A stretch of DNA of 64,000 bases, from positions 62,001-126,000 of the forward strand of contig JAUIBW010000010.1 in NCBI GenBank assembly GCA_030427585.1. Direction: 5' to 3'. The position numbers were made by a program, and so were the translations under genes. The stretch is from Bacteroidia bacterium (lineage in GTDB: Bacteria > Bacteroidota > Bacteroidia > Flavobacteriales > Flavobacteriaceae). Position 1 is the first letter of the stretch. Each line of letters opens with the position of its first letter. The notes below the pieces were generated by a model. The model was not told where the DNA came from, ran no database searches, and worked only from the letters and a program-made list of their open reading frames with translations. Shown here piece by piece: positions 27,851-37,076 of the stretch.

Positions 27851-28673
27851 ATAAAGATTCTAGAATAACGAGGATTATTAACCACATTATAGGAATACTC
27901 TCAACCCAAAAAGAGCAATAATATTCTGATTGCTTCTTATCTGTTCCCCACAAAAAGAATAAACTTATTGTAGTTATCAATATAGTACTCAAAATTTCTA
28001 TCGATGATAGTAACTCATCTTTTACAGCAGTTAATAATAAAAAGATAACCAATAAAATACTACCAAAAAGCTTAGTTCTTGTTACTCCAATTTTTTGCGG
28101 AATTGTTTCTAATGCTACATCATCGTACTGCAAATCTCTTACCTCGAAAGGTAACATCATAACCACTATAAATAAAAACCGCTGAATCATTTCTATTAAA
28201 AAATTTAAATTCAGATTTCCTTTAACATGTACTAATGGAACCAATACAGTCATACCAGCCCAGACCATCCCGATAATAAAGATTTTCGTCCCTGCAAGAC
28301 TCCTTAAATTCTTCTTGTTAGGAAAAATAGGAACAACATACAAAACAGTAAGTGCTATAAATGGCGCCATGTAAATCCACGTATTAATTGACACTCCAAA
28401 CGAAAGATAGATAAAAGACAAGCAACTCAAAATGGTTAAAACACGAATTCCTTTCATCGATTTGGTCAATCTTCTGTGGTAAAGTTTAGAGACTTTAGAA
28501 TATTTCACAAAATTATATGCCGTAATAGCCCCTAAAAAAGAAAAAAGGATATAGATATATTGGTTTGATATCCCATACTTCATAAAGGTAACTTGCACCA
28601 AGGCACAAATAGCCAAAGCAACATGAATACTACTATTAATATAGAATCTGAATATATTTTTTAAGGTTTTCAC
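27843..28673 (-). CDS. UbiA prenyltransferase-like membrane protein
   Basis: A 276-residue protein with about eight hydrophobic helices. The C-terminal half keeps a UbiA-like Asp motif, LPFEVRDLQYDD, followed by IPQKIGVTRTKLFG. The first Asp-rich motif (NDxxDxxxD) is replaced by AYNFVKYSKVSKLYHR, so a normal prenyltransferase reaction is doubtful. It is encoded on the opposite strand to the sigma operon and to gcvP, with its start about 136 bp from the gcvP start. Confidence 0.7.
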   Translation of the reverse strand: MKTLKNIFRFYINSSIHVALAICALVQVTFMKYGISNQYIYILFSFLGAITAYNFVKYSKVSKLYHRRLTKSMKGIRVLTILSCLSFIYLSFGVSINTWIYMAPFIALTVLYVVPIFPNKKNLRSLAGTKIFIIGMVWAGMTVLVPLVHVKGNLNLNFLIEMIQRFLFIVVMMLPFEVRDLQYDDVALETIPQKIGVTRTKLFGSILLVIFLLLTAVKDELLSSIEILSTILITTISLFFLWGTDKKQSEYYCSFWVESIPIMWLIILVILESLFS

Positions 28674-28772
28674 GTTATTTATTAGGGGTTATGTGTTAAC
28701 AAAACCCGAATTTGGTTAAAAACTTGATAGGTCTAGGTTAATTAATTGTGAAAGTTTTAGCAATTAAATATG

Positions 28773-28780
28773 TATTTTTG
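28773..28780 (+). promoter_or_regulatory. -7 promoter box of gcvP
   Basis: TATTTTTG matches TAnnTTTG; a TTG lies at 28746-28748. This gives a leader of about 25 bases before the ATG at 28810. I see no glycine riboswitch in the short upstream region. Confidence 0.5.
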
Positions 28781-28809
28781 AAATCTCAATTTCAACTGTT
28801 TTTTTCGTT

Positions 28810-31665
28810 ATGAAAACCGATTCCTTTAAACTACGTCATATAGGTCCATCAACAAAAGATCTTGGCGAGATGTTAAACACAATTAAAGCAGATTCTTTAG
28901 AACAATTAATATATGAAACTGTTCCTGATGATATTCTTTTAAAAAAATCTTTAAATCTAGATTTTGCTTTAAGCGAACAAGAATATTCTGCACATATACA
29001 AAAGCTTTCAGCAAAAAATAAAGTATTCAAAACTTATATCGGTTTAGGATACCACGAAGCTAGTTTGCCCGCAGTTATACAACGTAATATCCTAGAAAAC
29101 CCAGGATGGTATACTGCATATACTCCCTATCAGGCAGAAATTGCGCAAGGCCGATTAGAAGCTTTGCTAAATTACCAAACCATGATCTGTGATCTTACCG
29201 GTATGGAATTGGCTAACGCCTCTTTATTAGATGAGAGTACGGCTGCTGCAGAAGCAATGACTATGCTATTTGCTATACGATCCAGAGATCAGAAAAAAAA
29301 TAATGTAAACAAATTTTTTGTTTCAGAAGAAATATTGCCACAAACACTTTCCTTGTTACAAACAAGAGCGGTTCCTCTTGATATTCAATTGGTAGTAGGA
29401 GATCATCAACAATTTGATTTTTCGACCGAGTTTTATGGTGCTATTTTGCAGTACCCAGGTAAATCGGGTCAGGTTTATGATTATGCCAATTTTGTTGAAA
29501 AAGCTCACCAGGCAGAAATCAAGGTTGCTGTAGCTGCAGATATATTAAGTTTAGTAGCATTAAAATCTCCGGGAAGCTTTGATGCCGATGTCGTAGTGGG
29601 AACTACACAACGTTTTGGAATCCCTCTTGGATATGGTGGGCCACATGCTGGTTTTTTTGCCACAAGAGAAGCCTATAAAAGAACTATTCCCGGCAGAATT
29701 ATAGGAGTTACTCAAGATTTAAATGGAGGTCGTGCCTTACGAATGGCATTACAAACACGTGAACAACATATTAAACGAGATAAAGCAACTTCTAATATCT
29801 GTACAGCGCAAGTACTATTAGCTGTTATGGCCGGAATGTACAGCGTATATCACGGTCCAAAAGGTCTAAGCTATATTGCCTCAAAAGTTAACACATCGGC
29901 AATAACATTAAGTGCCGAATTAGAAAAATTAGGTTTCAATCAACTTAATACTGCATATTTTGATACCATTCGTATACAAGGTGATGCAACCAAAATAAAA
30001 GAAATCGCAGAAGCTCATGCAGTAAATTTCTTCTATCCAGATTCTGATACTGTTTCGATTTCATTAAACGAAGCAACAACAATTGAAGACCTAAATACGA
30101 TCTTATCAATTTTTGCAAAAGTTGAAGGAAAAGAATATACTCCAATTCAGAAAATTGATACTTCAAATACTATAGATAAAAACCTGAGACGTAATACCGA
30201 TTTTCTAACAAATGAGGTATTCAATTCTTACCATTCTGAGACAGAATTGATGCGTTATATTAAAAAATTAGAACGAAAAGATCTGTCATTAAACCACTCT
30301 ATGATTCCGTTAGGATCTTGTACAATGAAACTTAATGCGGCCTCAGAAATGTTGCCACTTAGTGATCCACAATGGGGAAACATTCACCCTTTTGTTCCGG
30401 TACACCAAGCTCAGGGATATCAAGAGGTTCTAAAAAAACTCGAAGAACAGCTTACAGAAATCACAGGATTTGCAGCCACCTCTTTACAACCAAACTCTGG
30501 CGCACAAGGAGAATTTGCCGGATTAATGGTAATTAGAGCATATCATGAGTCAAATGGAGATCATCATCGTAATATTTGTTTAATTCCTTCATCTGCTCAT
30601 GGCACAAATCCCGCTTCTGCAGTAATGGCAGGAATGAAAGTAATTGTTACCAAAGCCACAGAAGAAGGTAATATTGATATAGATGACCTAAGAGAAAAAG
30701 CACTAAAGTATAAAGATAACCTTGCCGCTTTAATGGTTACCTATCCGTCTACACATGGTGTATATGAATCGGGGATTAGAGAAATCACTCAAATTATTCA
30801 TGATAACGGCGGACAAGTATATATGGATGGTGCCAATATGAACGCACAGGTAGGTTTAACCAATCCAGGGGCTATTGGTGCAGATGTATGTCACCTTAAT
30901 TTACACAAAACTTTTGCTATACCTCATGGTGGCGGTGGCCCTGGTGTTGGACCAATTTGTGTTGCAGAACAACTGGTTCCCTTTTTACCTGGTAGTCCCA
31001 TTATTACTACAGGAGGAGATCAAGCAATAACAGCAATTTCTGCAGCTCCCTGGGGATCTGCCTTAGCATGTTTGATATCTTATGGATATATCACTATGCT
31101 TGGTGTAAATGGATTAAAAGAAGCTACCCAATACGCTATTTTAAACGCTAATTATATTAAAGAACGCTTAGATGGGCATTACAATGTGTTGTATGTAGGA
31201 GAAAAAGGAAGAGCTGCCCATGAAATGATTCTAGACTGTAGACCATTTAAAGCAAATGGTATAGAAGTTACCGATATTGCAAAACGACTTATGGATTATG
31301 GATTTCATGCTCCAACAGTTTCTTTCCCGGTAGCAGGAACCATTATGATCGAACCTACCGAAAGTGAAAGTAAAGCAGAACTAGATCGTTTTTGTGATGC
31401 CATGATTGCGATACGTAAGGAAATAGCAGAAGCTACTGCTGACAATCCAAATAACGTAATGAAAAATGCACCTCATACACTGGCTATGCTTACAGCAGAC
31501 TCCTGGGATTTTCCATATTCTAGAGAACAAGCAGCATATCCATTATCATATGTAGCCGATAATAAGTTTTGGCCCTCTGTTCGTCGTGTAGATGATGCCT
31601 ATGGTGATAGAAACTTAATTTGTACCTGCGCTCCTATTGAAGAGTATATGGAAACAGAGGCTTAA
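28810..31665 (+). CDS. gcvP: Glycine dehydrogenase (decarboxylating), P-protein
   Basis: A full-length 951-residue P-protein of the glycine cleavage system, which decarboxylates glycine and passes the aminomethyl group to the H-protein lipoyl arm. The N-terminal half opens with [17 protein letters not shown]. The PLP lysine is K700 in [16 protein letters not shown]. Neither gcvT nor gcvH is next to it, so the system is scattered. The gene is flanked by its own promoter and a terminator. Confidence 0.98.
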   Translation: MKTDSFKLRHIGPSTKDLGEMLNTIKADSLEQLIYETVPDDILLKKSLNLDFALSEQEYSAHIQKLSAKNKVFKTYIGLGYHEASLPAVIQRNILENPGWYTAYTPYQAEIAQGRLEALLNYQTMICDLTGMELANASLLDESTAAAEAMTMLFAIRSRDQKKNNVNKFFVSEEILPQTLSLLQTRAVPLDIQLVVGDHQQFDFSTEFYGAILQYPGKSGQVYDYANFVEKAHQAEIKVAVAADILSLVALKSPGSFDADVVVGTTQRFGIPLGYGGPHAGFFATREAYKRTIPGRIIGVTQDLNGGRALRMALQTREQHIKRDKATSNICTAQVLLAVMAGMYSVYHGPKGLSYIASKVNTSAITLSAELEKLGFNQLNTAYFDTIRIQGDATKIKEIAEAHAVNFFYPDSDTVSISLNEATTIEDLNTILSIFAKVEGKEYTPIQKIDTSNTIDKNLRRNTDFLTNEVFNSYHSETELMRYIKKLERKDLSLNHSMIPLGSCTMKLNAASEMLPLSDPQWGNIHPFVPVHQAQGYQEVLKKLEEQLTEITGFAATSLQPNSGAQGEFAGLMVIRAYHESNGDHHRNICLIPSSAHGTNPASAVMAGMKVIVTKATEEGNIDIDDLREKALKYKDNLAALMVTYPSTHGVYESGIREITQIIHDNGGQVYMDGANMNAQVGLTNPGAIGADVCHLNLHKTFAIPHGGGGPGVGPICVAEQLVPFLPGSPIITTGGDQAITAISAAPWGSALACLISYGYITMLGVNGLKEATQYAILNANYIKERLDGHYNVLYVGEKGRAAHEMILDCRPFKANGIEVTDIAKRLMDYGFHAPTVSFPVAGTIMIEPTESESKAELDRFCDAMIAIRKEIAEATADNPNNVMKNAPHTLAMLTADSWDFPYSREQAAYPLSYVADNKFWPSVRRVDDAYGDRNLICTCAPIEEYMETEA

Positions 31666-31690
31666 AAGATTTATTATTACATAAATGATT

Positions 31691-31718
31691 AAGGAGGTAA
31701 CTTTATGGTTGCCTCTTT
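31691..31718 (+). terminator. Intrinsic terminator after gcvP
   Basis: aaggaggtaac (31691-31701) pairs with gttgcctcttt (31708-31718), an 11-bp stem with two G-T pairs, followed by T residues. Confidence 0.75.
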
Positions 31719-32052
31719 TTTGTTAACGATACTATAATTAAAAAAGTAAGCATAATTAGAATATCAATACCAGGATATAATGATCCAGTATACATCTCAT
31801 ATCAATTTATAGTAACACAGATGTAATTTTTAAAACTGCACAATAAACCTATAAAATGAACCATAACAATTAAAGGTAATACCAACCGAGATGTTCAATG
31901 GTGAAATCAAAAATTCGAATACCTTAATTAAAAGCAATCAACAGATGAGTAATTCCATCTGACAACTAAAAAATAATAAAAAGAACAGATGAAACGAGCA
32001 TTAAGAAAATTAAAAAATTCTTCACAAAAGAGAATGTTTACATTTTTTAATG

Positions 32053-32081
32053 TGAGAACGGAGTGGTTACACACGTTCTCA
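32053..32081. repeat. Hairpin upstream of the globin gene
   Basis: tgagaacg (32053-32060) pairs with cgttctca (32074-32081). An inner gtg/cac stem closes a GTTA loop. It lies 47 bp before the globin start and could be a terminator or leader element. Confidence 0.5.
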
Positions 32082-32127
32082 ATTTTATAATTAATTTATT
32101 TTCAGATAATTACTAAAATTTAAACGT

Positions 32128-32493
32128 ATGAAAGATATTACTACAAGACAAGACATAGAATTCTTAATGAATGCCTTTTATAAAGACGCTTTTACAGATC
32201 CTACAATTGGTATATTTTTTACCGAAATTGCAAAAATTAATCTTGAAGAGCATATTCCGGAAATCACAGATTTTTGGGAACAACAATTATTTAGAACAGG
32301 AAATTATAAAAAGAATGTGATGCAGATTCATAAAAACTTAAGCAGTAAAAAAAAGTTAGAAAAAATCCATTTCGATACTTGGCTATCTTTGTTTCACAAA
32401 ACGGTAGATCGTAATTTTAAAGGAGAAAAAGCACACCTTATCAAAACAAGAGCCTTATCCATTGTAACAGTTATGCAATTAAAAATAGAATAA
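32128..32493 (+). CDS. Group III truncated haemoglobin
   Basis: A 121-residue haem protein of the group III (trHbP) type. DIEFLMNAFYKDAFTDPTIG at the N-terminus and the HFDTWLSLFHKTVD segment (residues 81-94) are typical. H81 is the likely proximal haem ligand and W85 the conserved G8 Trp. These proteins bind oxygen or nitric oxide and may protect against nitrosative or oxidative stress. It is followed after 47 bp by a methyltransferase on the same strand. Confidence 0.9.
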   Translation: MKDITTRQDIEFLMNAFYKDAFTDPTIGIFFTEIAKINLEEHIPEITDFWEQQLFRTGNYKKNVMQIHKNLSSKKKLEKIHFDTWLSLFHKTVDRNFKGEKAHLIKTRALSIVTVMQLKIE

Positions 32494-32540
32494 TCTATCC
32501 AATTGTCTATTTTTACACTATAATTACTGATTTGACTATT

Positions 32541-33071
32541 ATGTACGAAGGAAATTTTCCTCACCAGCGATACCAAAAAACTTTAGAATTTCTTAGAGAA
32601 AATACACCTGCCCCTGGCATTATTCTGGATTTGGGAGTTAGAAATCCTTTTGTAGAGTTTATGGAAAAAGAGGGATATACAGTATCAAATACCTCTGGCG
32701 AAGATCTAGACTTCAATACAGAAGCGGTACAAAAAGAAGATATTCAAATTGTTACTGCCTTCGAAATTTTTGAGCACCTTGTCGCTCCTTTTAATGTTTT
32801 ACGCGACATTAAAGCAGATAAATTAGTTGCTTCTATCCCATTAAAATTATGGTTCTCTCCCGCCTATCGTAGCAAAACCGATCTATGGGACAGGCACTAC
32901 CACGAATTTGAAGATTGGCAATTTGATTGGTTACTCGAAAAAGCCGGCTGGGAAATTAAAGCAAGAAATAAGTGGACACATCCTGTTAAAAAGATTGGTT
33001 TACGACCACTATTAAGACTTTTTACACCGAGACACTATATTGTATATGCCGAGAGAATCAAAAATTCTTAG
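32541..33071 (+). CDS. SAM-dependent methyltransferase-like protein
   Basis: A 176-residue protein from the ATG at 32541 (a TTG nine bases earlier is less likely). The motif I region reads GIILDLGVRNPFVEFME, where a Pro-rich glycine-poor loop replaces the usual GxGxG. VTAFEIFEHLVAPFNVL resembles the post-motif of methyltransferase type 11/12 proteins. It precedes a glycosyltransferase by 57 bp; they may act together on a lipid or polysaccharide precursor. The substrate is unknown. Confidence 0.75.
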   Translation: MYEGNFPHQRYQKTLEFLRENTPAPGIILDLGVRNPFVEFMEKEGYTVSNTSGEDLDFNTEAVQKEDIQIVTAFEIFEHLVAPFNVLRDIKADKLVASIPLKLWFSPAYRSKTDLWDRHYHEFEDWQFDWLLEKAGWEIKARNKWTHPVKKIGLRPLLRLFTPRHYIVYAERIKNS

Positions 33072-33128
33072 CTTCTCTCTTTTTAGTTTTTTAACTTTAA
33101 ACCTGAAACCAAAAACTTCAATTATTTC

Positions 33129-33977
33129 TTGAATATATATATTATCATACCTGCTCATAATGAAGAGCGTTTTATTGCAAAGACTCTTGATTCTTTGGCT
33201 TCGCAAACACTTATTCCTACCAAAATAGTAGTAGTTAATGATCATTCTACAGACAATACAAAAGATATCATAAATGAATACGTAAATACATATGATTACA
33301 TATCCATAGTAGATACGTATACTTCTAAAAATCATATGCCGGGAAGCAAAGTGATTAATGCTTTCTATGAAGGTCTTAAAACATTAGATACAAACTATGA
33401 TATTATTTGTAAATTCGATGCAGATCTTGTTTTTCCACCAAATTACTTAGCTAAAATTGCCCATCACTTTCAGGAAAATGATAAAACAGGAATGGTAGGC
33501 GGATTTTGTTATATAGAAAAAAACAAAAAATGGGTTCTAGAAAATTTAACCAGCAAAGATCACATTAGAGGAGCATTAAAAGCATATCGCAAAACGTGTT
33601 TCGAAGATATTAATGGGCTCAAACCAGCAATGGGATGGGATACTGTAGATGAGCTATTAGCTCAATATCACAATTGGGAAATAAAAACCGACCACACCCT
33701 ACATGTCAAACACTTAAAACCAACCGGAAACACATACAACCCTAAAGCAAAATATAAACAAGGAGAAGCCTTTTATCGAATGCGATATGGTTTTTGGATT
33801 ACTCTAATTGCTTCTGTAAAATTGGCCTTGCTCAAAAAACAACCAAGCTTAATCAATGACTACTTAATAGGGTATTATAAAGCAAAGGCAAAAAATGAAG
33901 TATTCCTAGTTTCTGAAAAAGAAGGAGATTTTATACGTAAACTTCGTTGGAAGAAAATGAAAAAAAAGCTCTTATAA
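33129..33977 (+). CDS. Family 2 glycosyltransferase (TTG start)
   Basis: A 282-residue GT2 enzyme. The domain opens immediately with IYIIIPAHNEERFIAKTLDS, and the sugar-nucleotide DxD is in KFDADLVFPPNY. The start is the TTG at 33129, because the fold begins at once after it and there is no nearby upstream ATG in frame. The acceptor-side motif GWDTVDELL appears near residue 178. No transmembrane helix is obvious. It is probably co-transcribed with the methyltransferase upstream. Confidence 0.88.
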   Translation: MNIYIIIPAHNEERFIAKTLDSLASQTLIPTKIVVVNDHSTDNTKDIINEYVNTYDYISIVDTYTSKNHMPGSKVINAFYEGLKTLDTNYDIICKFDADLVFPPNYLAKIAHHFQENDKTGMVGGFCYIEKNKKWVLENLTSKDHIRGALKAYRKTCFEDINGLKPAMGWDTVDELLAQYHNWEIKTDHTLHVKHLKPTGNTYNPKAKYKQGEAFYRMRYGFWITLIASVKLALLKKQPSLINDYLIGYYKAKAKNEVFLVSEKEGDFIRKLRWKKMKKKLL

Positions 33978-34075
33978 CGAATAGTACCATTCAGAAAAAC
34001 TAGTATTTCTTTAACTTTTTTACCATAAATTATTCTTACATTGAAACATTAATTTTTTTTTTAAAAACTAATTTC

Positions 34076-35482
34076 ATGAAAATCAAACCTCTTCTTTGGG
34101 CATTAAGTTGTGTACTATGCTTAGTTGCTTGTAATAAGGAAAACAAAGCAGAAAAAGTAGATTATGTGCTTTTCTCTGGAAAAGTAAGTAACACGCTAGA
34201 AAATAAGATCAACGTATTTAGAAATAGTGATAACTTCAAAAAAGTCATATCAATTAATGAAGATGGTACATTCTCTGATACATTAAAAATTGAATCCAAA
34301 GGCTCCTATACTTTTACGATTGGTCGTGAAAGATCATCTTTGTATTTAGATCATGGGGATCAATTAGAATTAACAATAGATACTAAGCAGTTTGATGAAA
34401 GTATAAAATACACAGGTACTGCTGCAGACGCCAACAATTACCTGGCAGAAAAAGCCTTAATAGCAGAACGTCTTTTTGCTGGTGGCCCAGAAGGATATAA
34501 AAAACTTTTTATGAATGAAGTCGATGAATTTAAAAAATTAATATCCCAAAATGAACAAGCTAAAAACGACGCAATTAAAAAATATAAAGATTTAGATCCC
34601 GAATTTGTAGCTACTCAAACTAAGGATAATCGCTATGAATATTTATCAATGCTAAATAATTATCCGTCGACTCATAGTCATTATGCAAAGAAAGAAGATT
34701 ATGAAGCTCCAAAAGGTTTTTTGGATGAATTAAAAGATTTTAATATTGATAATGCCGAAGATTATGAGAAATCCAGCGCTTACAGAAGATTAAGTTCTGA
34801 TGTTTTTTATAGAGTTTCTGAAGAAAAAGCTACGAAAGATAGTATTTCTATGGATAAAGCAATGATGGAGAATTTGGCTCAGATAAAAAGTAAAAATATC
34901 AAAAATGCTTTTATGAAAAATATAGCATATCAAGTATCCCCTAGAAATGATAATGCGGCAGAATTATATGATATGCTTATGGCCGCCTCAGACGATGAAG
35001 AGTTTAAACGTGAATTGACCAATAAATTCGAAAAAATAAAAGTATTGGTTAAAGGTAATGTATCACCCGTATTTAATGATTACGAAAATTACAAAGGAGG
35101 AACAACTTCATTAAGTGATCTTAAAGGAAAATATGTATACATCGATGTTTGGGCTACCTGGTGTGGGCCTTGTAAAGCCGAAATTCCACACCTAAAAAAA
35201 ATCGAAAAACAATATCACAATAAGAATATCGAATTTGTAAGTATTTCTATTGATAAAAAACCACAACATGATGCTTGGAGAACAATGGTTAAAGAAAAGG
35301 AATTAGGTGGAGTTCAATTATTCGCAAACAATGATTGGGGGTCTCAATTTATAGTAGATTACGGAATAAGGGGCATCCCCAGATTTATCTTAATCGATCC
35401 CGAAGGTAAAATTGTAAGTGCAAGCGCACCAAGACCATCTGACCCTAAACTTATAGAGGTTTTTAAAGAACTTAGTATCTAA
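34076..35482 (+). CDS. TlpA-like thioredoxin-fold lipoprotein
   Basis: A 468-residue envelope thiol-disulfide protein. The signal peptide ends at the lipobox LVACNKEN. A DUF4369-like beta domain (about 30-130) and a helical linker precede a C-terminal TlpA/thioredoxin domain with WCGPC at residues 362-366. The cis-Pro region is RGIPRFILIDPEGKI. This modular form is common in Bacteroidetes and is thought to reduce or repair disulfides outside the cytoplasm. It is monocistronic, ended by a strong terminator. Confidence 0.93.
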   Translation: MKIKPLLWALSCVLCLVACNKENKAEKVDYVLFSGKVSNTLENKINVFRNSDNFKKVISINEDGTFSDTLKIESKGSYTFTIGRERSSLYLDHGDQLELTIDTKQFDESIKYTGTAADANNYLAEKALIAERLFAGGPEGYKKLFMNEVDEFKKLISQNEQAKNDAIKKYKDLDPEFVATQTKDNRYEYLSMLNNYPSTHSHYAKKEDYEAPKGFLDELKDFNIDNAEDYEKSSAYRRLSSDVFYRVSEEKATKDSISMDKAMMENLAQIKSKNIKNAFMKNIAYQVSPRNDNAAELYDMLMAASDDEEFKRELTNKFEKIKVLVKGNVSPVFNDYENYKGGTTSLSDLKGKYVYIDVWATWCGPCKAEIPHLKKIEKQYHNKNIEFVSISIDKKPQHDAWRTMVKEKELGGVQLFANNDWGSQFIVDYGIRGIPRFILIDPEGKIVSASAPRPSDPKLIEVFKELSI

Positions 35483-35507
35483 GATTATTCTTTCCTTGAA
35501 AAAATAC

Positions 35508-35546
35508 AAACCCTCAAATTCTAATAGTAATAGAATTTGAGGGTTT
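35508..35546 (+). terminator. Intrinsic terminator after the TlpA-like gene
   Basis: aaaccctcaaattcta (35508-35523) and tagaatttgagggttt (35531-35546) form a perfect 16-bp stem with a 7-base loop. Confidence 0.9.
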
Positions 35547-35601
35547 ACTTTAAATAGACCTCTTATTTCCCTTTTTTATAGCAATTCTGATTTAAAAAAA
35601 G

Positions 35602-35615
35602 ACAGACTTGTCTAT
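35602..35615. promoter_or_regulatory. Operator copy 1 for the TetR-type regulator
   Basis: ACAGAC-TT-GTCTAT is one base from the perfect palindrome ACAGAC-TT-GTCTGT found before the SDR gene. It overlaps the TTG (35608-35610) that serves as the -33 element of the TetR gene, so binding would block its own transcription. Confidence 0.7.
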
Positions 35616-35639
35616 TTTTAAAATTATTTTGTAGTTTTG
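35608..35639 (+). promoter_or_regulatory. Promoter of the TetR-type gene, predicted leaderless
   Basis: TTG at 35608-35610 and TAGTTTTG at 35632-35639 (21-bp spacer) fit the Bacteroidota -33/-7 elements. The -7 box ends four bases before the GTG start at 35644. Confidence 0.6.
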
Positions 35640-35643
35640 TTCT

Positions 35644-36207
35644 GTGAGACACTCTTTAGTAAGACAACATATCATCGAAATTGCCTCTGATCTCTTTTAC
35701 CAAAAAGGATATAATCGTACTGGTATAAATGAAATTATAAAAGAAGCAGGTATTGCAAAAGCAACCCTATACAATCATTTTGCATCAAAAGAAGATATCT
35801 GTCTTGCTTATCTTCGATTTAGAAATAATCTCTTTACAAAAAATATAAAAACCTTTGTGAGTAATGCTAAAAAAGGAAAAGATCAATTGTATGCTTTGTT
35901 TCATTTTCTTATAGAATTTTTTACAGAAAAAGATTTTAATGGGTGTTGGTGTATAAATACTATTGCCGAAATCCCGAGAGAAAACGAAAAAATAAGAAAA
36001 GAGATACAAAAACAAAAAGAAGAATTTATCGAATTTATAAAAGAATTGGTAGAGAAGAATTGGAGTCAAAATACAACTTCAGAAAATGAAATACTGGCCA
36101 AAAAAGTTTATTTAATTTACGAAAGCTCTATTTCTGAAAGTAAATTACATCAAAATCAATGGCCAATAGCTACTGGTTTATCTCTTTGTAAAAGTATACT
36201 GAATTAA
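35644..36207 (+). CDS. TetR/AcrR family transcriptional regulator
   Basis: A 187-residue repressor starting with GTG. The N-terminal helix-turn-helix is [20 protein letters not shown] followed by [20 protein letters not shown]. The C-terminal part has a TetR-like ligand region with [12 protein letters not shown] near-palindromic operator overlaps its promoter and a perfect copy precedes the following SDR gene. This regulator therefore probably represses both itself and the SDR, with release by an unknown ligand. Confidence 0.9.
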   Translation: MRHSLVRQHIIEIASDLFYQKGYNRTGINEIIKEAGIAKATLYNHFASKEDICLAYLRFRNNLFTKNIKTFVSNAKKGKDQLYALFHFLIEFFTEKDFNGCWCINTIAEIPRENEKIRKEIQKQKEEFIEFIKELVEKNWSQNTTSENEILAKKVYLIYESSISESKLHQNQWPIATGLSLCKSILN

Positions 36208-36227
36208 AAAAATTTCATTAACTAAAG

Positions 36228-36241
36228 ACAGACTTGTCTGT
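36228..36241. promoter_or_regulatory. Operator copy 2, upstream of the SDR gene
   Basis: ACAGAC-TT-GTCTGT, a perfect 6-2-6 palindrome, lies 30 bp before the SDR start codon. It matches the operator in the TetR promoter. Confidence 0.75.
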
Positions 36242-36271
36242 TCAATTTTATTCATCTTAAAAACATTAAAA

Positions 36272-37018
36272 ATGACAACATTCAAAAACAAAACAGCTTT
36301 GGTCGTTGGCGGAACCAGTGGAATTGGTAAGGCTACCGTAAATACTTTAATTGAAGGAGGCGCTACTGTACATGTAGTCGGGAGAAATGTATCTAAAATA
36401 CCAGATGCAGATAATATAATTAAACACCAGATAGATATTACAGATACTACCAGTGTAAACGAATTGAATGATACCATTTCTGGATTAGATCGCCTAGATT
36501 ATCTTGTAAACGCATCCGGAATCTTTGGGCCAAAAGCATTTTTAGATCATACAGTAGAAGATTACGATGCTTACCAGGATCTTAATAGAGGTTTCTTTTT
36601 TATAACGCAATCTGCCGCCAAGAAAATGAAAGAAAATAATAGTGGAGCTATTGTAAATGTAGGTTCGATGTGGGCAAAACAAGCCGTAAAAGCAACTCCG
36701 TCTTCTGCTTATTCTATGCAAAAGGCAGGACTACATACGCTTACTCAACACCTGGCAATGGAGTTGGCAGATCACGGGATTAGAGTAAATGCAGTATCTC
36801 CTGCCGTAGTCGAAACTCCGGTTTATGATGGTGTTTTTGGTAGTGCCGAAGAAGCTAAAAAAGCATTGGTAGAGTTTAATAATTTTCATCCTATAGGAAG
36901 AAATGGAACTGCGCAAGATGTTGCCAACAGTATCACTTTTCTATTATCAGACAAAGCTTCCTGGGTAACCGGTGCGATATGGGATACCGATGGAGGCGTA
37001 ATTGCCGGACGTAATTAA
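36272..37018 (+). CDS. Short-chain dehydrogenase/reductase
   Basis: A 248-residue classical SDR. The cofactor loop is [11 protein letters not shown], the NAG-equivalent is NASGIFG, and the catalytic Ser/Tyr/Lys are in [11 protein letters not shown] and SAYSMQKAG. The C-terminal GAIWDTDGG resembles the FabG-like group. It is paired with the TetR regulator upstream through a shared operator, an arrangement often seen for detoxifying reductases. The substrate is unknown. Confidence 0.92.
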   Translation: MTTFKNKTALVVGGTSGIGKATVNTLIEGGATVHVVGRNVSKIPDADNIIKHQIDITDTTSVNELNDTISGLDRLDYLVNASGIFGPKAFLDHTVEDYDAYQDLNRGFFFITQSAAKKMKENNSGAIVNVGSMWAKQAVKATPSSAYSMQKAGLHTLTQHLAMELADHGIRVNAVSPAVVETPVYDGVFGSAEEAKKALVEFNNFHPIGRNGTAQDVANSITFLLSDKASWVTGAIWDTDGGVIAGRN

Positions 37019-37028
37019 AAAAATACTT

Positions 37029-37059
37029 AAGTAAAGCCTCTTTTGTTGAGGCTTTACTT
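37029..37059 (+). terminator. Intrinsic terminator after the SDR gene
   Basis: aagtaaagcctc (37029-37040) pairs with gaggctttactt (37048-37059), a perfect 12-bp stem with a 7-base loop and a T run. Confidence 0.9.
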
Positions 37060-37076
37060 TTTTACATTTAAGCATA

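Larger units (their letters stand above)
31666..32127. other. 462-bp intergenic region with two hairpins
   Basis: The gcvP terminator lies at 31691-31718. A second hairpin lies at 32053-32081 (tgagaacg / cgttctca, with an inner gtg/cac stem). A 34-codon frame at 31989-32093, MKRALRKLKNSSQKRMFTFF..., runs through that hairpin; I do not call it a gene. The remainder shows nothing recognisable. Confidence 0.45.

Noticed and set aside
28674-28809. Possible glycine riboswitch before gcvP
   Set aside because: The region is only 136 bp, largely AT, and shows none of the paired helices of the glycine aptamer.
31989-32093. 34-codon frame MKRALRKLKNSS... before the globin gene
   Set aside because: It overlaps a stable hairpin and has no promoter or conserved pattern I can see; too short to support.
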